Source of the DNA: Euphorbia lathyris
Lineage: Eukaryota; Streptophyta; Magnoliopsida; Malpighiales; Euphorbiaceae
Direction of reading: 5' to 3'
Length of the DNA stretch: 64,000 nt
Assembly (NCBI RefSeq): GCF_963576675.1
Contig: NC_088917.1
Span: 30,658,501 to 30,722,500, forward strand
A program made the translations under genes and the position numbers. Positions 56,287 through 64,000 of this stretch are shown here, piece after piece; positions within the stretch are counted from its first letter, which is position 1, and every line of letters begins with the position of its first letter. A model generated the notes under the pieces. That model made no database searches. It saw only the letters and a program-made list of their open reading frames with translations, and had not been told where the DNA came from.

Positions 56287-56289
<3 letters not shown>
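55456..56289. repeat. Spacer and dispersed repeat family C, copy 3 (from about 55690)
   Basis: 55456-55690 shows nothing. From there the sequence matches copy 1 (AGATATGATATGTTATTCTA, TTATACCAATCATTTT, GATCCATTGTTAAAGGTCTC). Confidence 0.72.

Positions 56290-56290
<1 letters not shown>

Positions 56291-56338
<48 letters not shown>
56291..56338. repeat. (AT)n microsatellite
   Basis: About 24 AT units. Confidence 0.95.
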
Positions 56339-56339
<1 letters not shown>

Positions 56340-56564
56340 CGACGAAATATATGTCTAAATAGGTATATATGCAAGGTCTTTCTACTTTTGTCTTAGTCAT
56401 AATCAAAACTTCATCAAAATTGGATTTCAACAATCCAATTACAGTTTTATAGTATAAAAAATGTGAATTTTTTTTCTTGTTTAATTTTGAAACGGTTTTC
56501 TAGGCTTTTTGGGAAAAAATGAAGAAAAAACCGGTGAAAAGAAAGAAAGCATTGCTTAGAAAAT

Positions 56565-57308
56565 AAGTTTTTTTAGGTACCGGTCTTCCCCGCTCTTAAA
56601 CAATGAATTTGGACATAAATTTTGTATATTAGGTATCCAAACTTGAACCCGACTTGACCCACGATTGTACGAGTTGACTATATTGAAATTGGTGTCAAGA
56701 CTTGAGCACACGTAAAAATTAGCATAGCTCGGTTGTATATGGATTATGTTTTTAGTGGAATGTCTAATCAGACCACGTTCGAGTTTGGTCCAACCGATTT
56801 GATGCATTTCACTGGGTCAATTAATTGATGACATTTATCATTTTAACTAATATTTTTGTTCCGCTCTTAAAATAGATTGAAAAGTTTTAGAATGATCTCA
56901 GACCAAAGTGGTCCGAAACCATTCAGATCATACCACTATAGTGCTGACATGACACGATTTTACATACCATTTTGATCTGAGACCAATATAGAAAGTCTCC
57001 AATTTATTTGTTTATGACAAAGATAACTAACATGCTTAAGTGAATGCATCTAGAAATTTCTCATAACTAACAATGTCCATTTTCCTCTAACAAATGTACA
57101 ATCAGTCGGTCAAGAATCTCGAGATGTTTTACATTGGTGATCAGACTAAACTAGTTTGGAAAGTCCTTATACCAGGATTCAGGTTTCTCCATGTCACATA
57201 TAGAACTCATATACATTTTTGGACGCATTTTAACCACACCTACGAAAATGGAATGGTGGGTGTTTTATTATGTGTGAGGTCACACACGCATATCAAAAGG
57301 TATCCATA
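56565..57308. repeat. Extra partial copy of the duplicated upstream repeat
   Basis: Resembles 57440-58430 (TACGGGTTGA-type and GATTGTATATGGATTA blocks, then AGACTAAACTAGTTTGGAAA and GTGTGAGGTCACAC). This region was therefore tandemly duplicated in copy B only. Confidence 0.7.
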
Positions 57309-58569
57309 ATCAATCCAAAACACAAGTGGCCAAGAAATATGCAATCACCAACCATTCATTCCCCTTCCTATTTTCTTAACAAGATTGAAAATATTTATTG
57401 AATATGGCTAAGCCTATAAGGTTATTATTCGTACGTAGACCTATTTACTAGTACATGTACCAGTCTTGTCTGCTCTAAAAAAATTAGTCGACTTGACCCA
57501 TAATTATACGGGTTGACGGTTGATCACAGTGAAATTGGTCTTAAGATTTGAACACATGTGAAAATTAGCATAACTCGATTGTATATAGATTACGCTTTTA
57601 GTGGAAAGTCTAATCAAGCTACGCTTGAGTTGGTTCGACCAATTTGATGCACTTCATTGGGTCAATAAATTAATGATATATCACTTTAAAAAATATTTCT
57701 ACTCTTAAAAACTGAACTTGGACATACATTTTGTATATTAGGCCATCCAAACTCGAACCTGACTTGACCCACTATTGTACGGGTTAATCATATTGAAATT
57801 GGTCTCAAGACTTGAGCCAACACGATAATTAGTATAACTGGATTGTATATAGATTACGTTTTTAATGCAATGTCTAATTGGACTACACTCGAGTTTGGTC
57901 CAACTGAGTTGATGCACTTCACCGAATTAATAAATTGATAACATTTATCACTTCAATTAATATTTTCGTATTATTTTTTATTGGTTAGAGTGTTAAAGAG
58001 CGTCAAATGGATTGAAAGGTTTTAGAATGTTCTTCGACGAAATTGGTCCAAAAACCTTTCAGATCATACCTATGGTCATAACATGGCATGATCTGAACGG
58101 TCTCATACTAGTTTGGTCCGGGACCCATGTAGAAAATCTCAAATTTATTGATTTATAAAACATATAATATGATCAAGTGAATGCATCTAGAAATTTCTCA
58201 TAACTAACAATGTCCATATTCCTTTAACACATGCAATGCACAATCGGCTAGTCAAGAATCATGAGACGTTCTAAATTGGTATAAAACTAGACTAGTTTGG
58301 AAAAGCCTTATATCAGGATTCATATTTTTCCATGTTTTTTTAACTCGTTTGACCTCACTTATGAAAACAGAATGATGTGGCGTTCTATTACGTGTGAGGT
58401 CACGCCACACATATCATATTTGACATGAAAATACCATATCTACCATTTCAAGTTTCAAGTTCCATGATAATGTTTGGTTTAATCTAATAACAAGAGAAAA
58501 AAAAAGATTTGATATTTGTTAATGTAAATGAGAAAATCAGGACAGAAAACAACAAAACACCATTGTTAC

Positions 58570-58947
58570 TCAACAACTCTCAGATCGAAATAACGAAGCT
58601 CCTTTACTGATTGAATTCAAACGAATATCTCTCGGAGAATCCAAACGCCGGCGAAGAATTCTTCCGATTGCAGAGATAGGATGCTCAGTTTGGTTGTGAG
58701 GAGTGGAGGATTTAAAATTGTTAAAGGATGAGATATGTCTGTTCAAAGCTTCCTCAACCGAAATGAGTGTATCTGATCTTAAAACCTCATCTTTCACAGC
58801 CTCCACGCAGAGCCCACAAATCCAGCGGCCTTGGTAGCGGTCACGGACACGAGAAATATAAGCGGCGGTGCAATCCTCTGTGAATCCGCAGGAGTGACAT
58901 TTCACCGATTCTACTGAGGGAATTGATTGAGTTTCTGCCATACACAT
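58570..58947 (-). CDS. DUF1677 domain protein, copy B
   Basis: Paralogue of 30912-31289: 125 residues, 11 differences, no indel, no stop. The putative zinc ligands C17, C20, C26, C44 and C47 and the GRWICGLCVEAVKDEV core are unchanged. Six of the eleven changes fall in the last 50 residues, outside the domain core, which fits selection on the domain. Met1-Cys-Met3 replaces Met1-Ala-Met3, supporting Met3 as the important start. Upstream sequence is conserved to at least 58990, so the basal promoter was probably copied too. Function of the family is not established. Confidence 0.87.
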   Translation of the reverse strand: MCMAETQSIPSVESVKCHSCGFTEDCTAAYISRVRDRYQGRWICGLCVEAVKDEVLRSDTLISVEEALNRHISSFNNFKSSTPHNQTEHPISAIGRILRRRLDSPRDIRLNSISKGASLFRSESC

Positions 58948-59304
58948 CGAAGATTGAACTCAACTCTCGTATCCTTTTCTAATATTTTTTTTTTGGTGAG
59001 AGACAGAGATAGCAGAAAGGTGGATTTTATACATGGTATTAATTAATTAAAATTTAATGAATTAATGTTTTAGAAATTTTGGTTAAAGTTTGAAATATTA
59101 CTAAATTATATATTTATTAGAGGAATTTATGCAGTAAATGAACAATTAACTTTTTTTTTTTTGAAGTCAACAATTAACTTTTTATTACAATTAACTATCC
59201 CATAAATTTATCTTTTATCATTATATTGTATTTTAATTTTAAAAGTCTGAACTTATCTAAAATGGTTGATTGACCTCCTAAACTTTTAAAGTGTCTCAAT
59301 AGCC

Positions 59305-60394
59305 AATGTTTTGAAAACCGGACCAGATGTTGAACCGGTGAGACAACTGGTTCAAGGTTCAATAGGTTCAATCGGTTCAACCGGAATGGTTCAACCGGAT
59401 AAAAAATAAATAAATATATATATAAAAAATAAAATGATGTTTTTTTTTGGTAAGAAAGGAAAGGAAAAAAACAAAACCAACAAAAAACCTACACCGGGAT
59501 CAGTCTAGGAAGGCTGACTCCAATCCTATCCTCTAGGAGAGAAGGCAAAAGAAAAGAAGGAGGAACAGATAGGGTAGAAACACCTAACATTCTCCCATGC
59601 CCAGCAGCTGCTAAGCGATCCGCCATGCGGTTTTGCTCCCTAAAAATATGGGAGAAATTAAGATACTCAAAGGCAGGACGAAGCCTCAAAATAGCTTTGA
59701 TGAGATTCTGGCTCTTCAGACAAACAGTCTGGCTATCTGAAATCCTGTTAATAGCCTCCAGATTATCAGATTCCACCGAGAGCTTTTTAACACCCATGCG
59801 AATGACGAGTTTAATACCTGACAAGATACCCCAGAGCTCCGCAGAAAAGGAGGAGCCCGTCCCCAAGTTATGGGTAAACCCCGCCATCCAATTGCCACCA
59901 GCATCCCGAAGAACTCCGCCATCCAATACACCTGACATGATGTTTCATTGAACATAAAATTAAAAATTTCATACATATAATAAACCATTCTTAAGTTAAC
60001 ATATTAATTAAAAATTAAAAATTCATACAGATAATATAAAAATTCACACATCGGTAACCAATCCTTAATTTAACACATTAATTAAAAATTCACACATCTA
60101 AAATCAAACTCATAGTTTAACACAATATTAAGATTAAAATTAAATTAATTAACACCAATTATTAAAGAGGTTGTTCTCTACCTAATTTTTAAATTTTTTC
60201 CTTAATTCAATATGTTTTTTAAAAAATGGCAAAAAAACCAGGGTCAATCCGGTTCACTGGTTCAACATCGGTTCGCGGTTCAACCCCGGTTTGATGCGGT
60301 TTAATATAGTTGAACCTGTATAGCTAAAACCGGACCGGACACTTGACTGGTTCGCGGTTCGACCGGCCGGTCCGGTCCGGTTTTCAAAACACTG
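59305..60394. mobile_element. Mutator-like element with ATGTTTTGAAAACCGGACC-type ends
   Basis: The left end, and the complement of the right end, share TGTTTTGAAAACCGGACC. A 9-bp target duplication TCAATAGCC lies at 59296-59304 and 60395-60403. The arms are rich in GGTTCAACCGG-type words. No transposase; it contains a 5'-truncated LINE. Confidence 0.9.
59443..59936 (-). pseudogene. 5'-truncated LINE: RNase H domain and tail
   Basis: Minus-strand RNase H end of an L1-type ORF2 with no stop up to its natural end at 59489: GGVLRDAGGNWMAGF, SAELWGILSGIKL (Glu), LSVESDNLEAI (Asp), IFREQNRMADRLA (Asp). Then come a 3' UTR and an A-run (T-run at 59440-59448). A 9-base duplication ATGATGTTT at 59434-59442 and 59937-59945 marks the insertion. 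The apparent ATG at 59938 belongs to that duplication. Confidence 0.86.
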
Positions 60395-61107
60395 TCAATA
60401 GCCCCTGAACTTGTATAAAATGTTCAGTTAGCTCCCTGAACTTGCATAAAATGTAATCAATTAATCACTCGGTCGTAAAAAAGTAAGTTAAATGCGGAAG
60501 ATATGTTGCACGCATCTTAAAGAAGTAAAACGACCAATATCGGGGTATGCGATTATAATATTAGAGAAGAAAATGTTTTATAATTGACTAAGTAAGAAAT
60601 TCTTTTTTAACATGTTTTAATCTATTTTGTGAAGTATGTAATAACAATCTAAGATACGTGTAACATATCTTCCACATTTGACTTGCTTTGTTTACAACCG
60701 AATGATTAATTGATTACATTTTACGCAAATTTAGGAGGCTAACTGAACATTTTATGCAAGTTCAGGGGGCTACCGAGACACTTTGAAAGTTCAGGGAGTC
60801 AATCAACCATTTTGGATAAGTTCAGGGAGCAAATGATGTATTAAGCCATTTTAAAATATAAGAATGGTATTGAGTTAATTTTAGTTTTATCAAATTATAG
60901 TTATTTTTTTTTTTTTTTGAGAAAATAGTTAATTCTTATTATTAATTAAGGGAAAAACCTGTTTTCTGAAAAAAAAAAATGCAGATCCTAATTTTCAAAT
61001 TAGTAGTGTCAGTATCCGAATAAAAGTGGCATACATTTACTAAAATATGACATAGATGTATTATTTTTCATAAATATGATAACAATTTCTTCACTTCATT
61101 TGAGTAG

Positions 61108-61258
61108 CGTTCATCTGGATCTGAATGATCAAATGAATTTGGTTATTCACCGTTATATCCAGACTCATTAAAATCGTGCAATAGAGATTGAAAGCGTCCT
61201 AAAATACAAATTTAATGAGTTCAGATCTAATGGTGAATGACCAAATAGATAAACGCTA
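61108..61258. repeat. Foldback (MITE-like) element, copy 2
   Basis: Ends AGTAGCGTT and AACGCTACT. The arms resemble those at 10487-10640 (TTGGTTATTCACCGTTA and its inverted counterpart TGGTGAATGACCAAAT). Confidence 0.75.
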
Positions 61259-61375
61259 CTGTTCTTCACTTTTTTTTTTAATCTAATTTACCCTATTTAT
61301 AATATAGCAAATGTAACTACAAAATACTAATATATTAAATGGGTCAAAACTTTTAATTAAGTGGGTCATAATTTT

Positions 61376-62605
61376 TAATGTTGATGTAAATTCTAATTTT
61401 AATTTATTATAAATATAGCGAAAGCAGAGAGAAACGAATAGAAGTGTTTTATAGGTTTTTTTTTATTAGCTATCAATATAGTCAAAAATCAAAATTAAAA
61501 AGATTTAATTAATTATAATAACAGAAGAAAAATTGAAAAGTTATTTATATATATTATTAATAATAATAATTTGTCAATTACTAGTCCATTTATTAAAGTA
61601 ATAAAAGAAAGTAAAAGTTATAGAAAGATGAAAAAACACAAAGCGAAGGAAATCCAAAAGTCATAAATAAACTAAACTTATATATAAAGCATGATAGATA
61701 ATATTCCACCATTATATTCACTGGCCACCGAAAACCAAAATCATTACCAACCTTTAATTTTGATGCTATATTAGTTTTGTTTTTTATACTCTTATAATAT
61801 AGTTTTATAATGTTGTTCTTACTTTAAATAATATAGTCTTATAATTTTGTTCTTACTTCATTAAGAGATTCAGATCTATTTAGAAGTGGTTTTTATTAAT
61901 AAATTATTTAGTAACATTTTATTCAAAAATTTGGGGAATTCAAACTTCGATATCTCTAATTGAAGAAATCTGATAGAAATAGAAGATGCGTAGACAACTA
62001 AAATCGAAAAAAGCAAATGTGTCAATTTTTTTTATAGGAAATCTTTATATTTCTGAAGGTAATTATTCGATTTTTTTTTCATATATAGCAGTTATTTTGT
62101 TCTCAATTGTGATGTTGCTTTATTTTTATAGAACAATAATTGTTATTGTTCCATTATTGACAGATGAAAATTTCGTTTCTGCTGTTACCCAGGTTCCATA
62201 TGTTTTCTTTTTTATTTTTTTTTTCAAAATGACTAAAATAAATATTTTTCTACATTTCATTCTTTTTTAGTATATATTGCTAGGTGTAATCGTTTCGATT
62301 GTCAACTCTAATTAAAATTTATATTTTCGACTTTATATGAACTGAACTGTTAGGTTTAATTGAAGTTAGATTAATTTTTCAAATTCAGAAACTGGTGAAA
62401 TGTATTTTTTTTTATTTTTATGCATTTTGATACGAATAGATATAAAGTTTCACAGTGATTCATTGAAGTTGGAGACATATTGAAGAAAATAATTAAATAG
62501 TCATTGAAACATTATACTTACAATGAAGTTTATTTCAATTATAAATTATGTTATATCATTATTACCATTCTAAATTCTTTTTAATTTTTTTAATCATGGA
62601 TTCTA
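61376..62605. other. AT-rich spacer
   Basis: Holds a 94-codon plus-strand ORF (61986-62270) with hydrophobic stretches but strong A/T bias and no family. I do not call it a gene. Nothing else seen. Confidence 0.4.
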
Positions 62606-62610
62606 CGTTG

Positions 62611-62643
<33 letters not shown>
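62606..62643. repeat. (TTA)n microsatellite
   Basis: About 11 ATT units at the left border of the following foldback element. Confidence 0.92.
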
Positions 62644-63581
62644 GGGTAAATTCCAAAAAAAACCTCTGTGGTTTGATGTTGTTCCAAAAAAACCCTTGTG
62701 GTTTGTTATTACAAAAAAAAGACTGTGGTTTGCGCCGTTACCCGAAAAACGGAAATGGGCTTAACACCATTAATTTGCTGGCGTGACACAGGGGTAGAGT
62801 TGGAAATTCGAATTTTTTTTTATTTTTTTTTCTCTCTCCTCTTCTTCTCCTTCCACTTTCTCCTCCTCCTTCTTCCTTCTTCTTCATCCTTCTCCTTCTC
62901 CTCCTCCTCCTCCTTCTTCTTCTTCCTTCTTCTTCATCCTTCTCCTTCTCCTCCTCCTCCTCCTTCTTCTTCTTCCTTCTTCTTCTTCCCCCTCCTTCTT
63001 CTTCTTCCTTCTTCTTCCTCCTCCTTTTTTTTTCTTCCATTCTTTTTTTTTTAATTTTCGAAGAAATCTGGAAATTTCCGAAATCTGGAATCCAGATTTC
63101 GGAAATTTCCAGATTTCTCCTGAAATCTAGAAATCCAGATTTCTGGAAATCTGGAAAATTTCTGGAAATCTGGAAATTTTCGAAGAAATCTGAAATTTCC
63201 GAAACTTAAAAAAAAAGAAAAAAAAAAGGTAGAAGAAGAAGGGGGAGAGAAGAAGAAGAATAAGGAAGAAGGAAGAAGGAGAAGAAGAAGGAAGAAGGAG
63301 AAGAAGGAGGAGAAGAAGGAGGGGGAAGAAGAATAAGGAAGAAGGAAGAAGGAGAAGAAGAAGGAAGAAGGAAGAAGGAGAAGAAGGAGAATGAGGAAGG
63401 AGAAGAAGAGGAGAGAGAAAAAATAAAAAATAAAAAAAATTCGAATTTCCAACTCTACCCCTGTGCCACGTCAGCAAATTAACGGTGTTAAGCCCATTTC
63501 CGTTTTTCGGGTAACGGCGCAAACCACAAGGGTTTTTTTGGAACAACATCAAACCACAGAGGTTTTTTTTGGAATTTACCC
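62644..63581. mobile_element. Large foldback element with purine/pyrimidine-skewed arms
   Basis: GGGTAAATTCC at the left and GGAATTTACCC at the right open TIRs of about 180 bases (CCTCTGTGGTTTGATGTTGT, TTACCCGAAAAACGGAAATG, GGGGTAGAGTTGGAAATTCG). The TIRs run into about 200 bases of CTTCTTCTCC on the left and GAAGAAGGAG on the right, complementary to each other. The centre (63055-63205) is itself palindromic around AAATCTGGAAATTTCCGAAA words. No coding capacity. Confidence 0.85.
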
Positions 63582-64000
63582 AAACAAAAATGAAGGGACG
63601 AAAAAAATTATGAGAAAATTATCTTTGTATCATTTTTTATTTCTAAAATAAGAGAAATGTCAAAATATAAACTTATATAGAGGAAACTGGAAATATTTTC
63701 TGTCCATTAATTAAAAAATTTATTTTTTCTTAATGAAACATTAAGTCTATAAATTAATTTTAGTTAAATAGAATTAAATCACAATTATAACCACTCAGTA
63801 TAAAAAAATGTTTATATTTAATATGTGAAATTAATTCTATTAATCAGAGTCATTATGCTCAACATTTTTAGAAATCGAAGAGATTCAAATAATAACATTT
63901 TTAATTAATATTTTTCAACAACTTATCATATAATCATATTTTATTTTCATTTGTTCATCTGTTAAAAACTCTTAATATACTAAGAATTTTGTACAAACCA
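63582..64000. other. AT-rich spacer
   Basis: No gene, repeat family or RNA recognised up to the window end. Confidence 0.45.

Larger units (their letters stand above)
59228..60864. mobile_element. TIR element family A, interrupted copy
   Basis: Right end ATGATGTATTAAGCC and left block AAAATGGTTGATTGACC pair across the element (TIR over 100 bases: TCCCTGAACTT words, AAAGTGTCTC, AAAATGTTCAGTTAGC). The outermost left end has decayed. Split at 59304/60395 by a Mutator-like element. Confidence 0.75.
57309..61375. repeat. Segmental duplication, copy B
   Basis: Same order and orientation as 29318-31605. Homology holds to about 59115, is interrupted by nested TIR, Mutator-like and LINE DNA and a foldback element, and resumes at about 61303 (TATAGCAAATGTAACTACAA) to 61375. 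Confidence 0.85.

Noticed and set aside
61986..62270. Hydrophobic 94-codon ORF
   Set aside because: T-rich composition explains the hydrophobicity; no family and no gene-like context.
62698..63552. Several overlapping ORFs rich in Ser/Phe/Leu or Glu/Lys/Arg
   Set aside because: Translations of CTT/GAA repeats in the foldback element, open in several frames on both strands.

Overview
The window is nuclear DNA from a flowering plant, most likely a eudicot; I cannot name the species. The evidence is a COPT5-type copper transporter, an ATL-like RING-H2 gene, two copies of a plant-specific DUF1677 gene, and dense nested plant transposons of nearly every class (Sirevirus and other Ty1/copia, Ty3/gypsy, L1-type LINEs, CACTA, hAT, Mutator-like and foldback elements) in very AT-rich spacers. 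I saw no rRNA, tRNA or CRISPR array.

Layout. 1-8265: minus-strand Sirevirus-type Ty1/copia element with one LTR, primer binding site, broken gag and pol, and an extra third ORF running off the left edge. 8.4-9.2 kb: LINE reverse transcriptase debris. 9652-10077: intact COPT5-like gene (minus). 10.2-13.6 kb: TIR and foldback elements and a hAT transposase remnant. 13.6-23.3 kb: hAT-type ends around an internally deleted LINE, itself split by a complete 6.1-kb CACTA element carrying fragments of a host UPL1/UPL2-type HECT ubiquitin ligase gene. 23.6-25.5 kb: Mutator-like TIR element with a 9-bp target duplication, holding a solo LTR and a further TIR element. 26487-27038: intact RING-H2 gene. 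27.9-28.9 kb: gypsy pol debris with an internal duplication. 29.3-31.6 kb: first copy of a segmental duplication with a DUF1677 gene. 32.3-36.7 kb: deleted Ty1/copia element with a 5-bp target duplication. 36.8-43.9 kb: LINE with a 17-bp target duplication, split by a 2.1-kb solo LTR. 44-47.6 kb: long-TIR element and a LINE fragment in repeat DNA. 48364-55450: LTR element with primer site, polypurine tract and one very long modular reading frame (acidic repeats, retropepsin, 55-codon repeats) but no recognisable reverse transcriptase or integrase; it is also split by a solo LTR. 56.5-61.4 kb: second copy of the segmental duplication with the paralogous DUF1677 gene and a three-level nest of TIR element, Mutator-like element and LINE. 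62.6-63.6 kb: a near-complete inverted-repeat element with purine/pyrimidine-skewed arms.

Only four genes look like functional host genes (COPT5-like, RING-H2, two DUF1677); all four are intronless on the minus strand. The rest is mobile DNA in layers. Several insertions can be ordered in time because target duplications are visible and the interrupted host sequence is continuous across them. The best candidate for something undescribed is the 48.4-55.5 kb element with its repeat-built polyprotein; next are the gene-capturing CACTA element and the Sirevirus third ORF.
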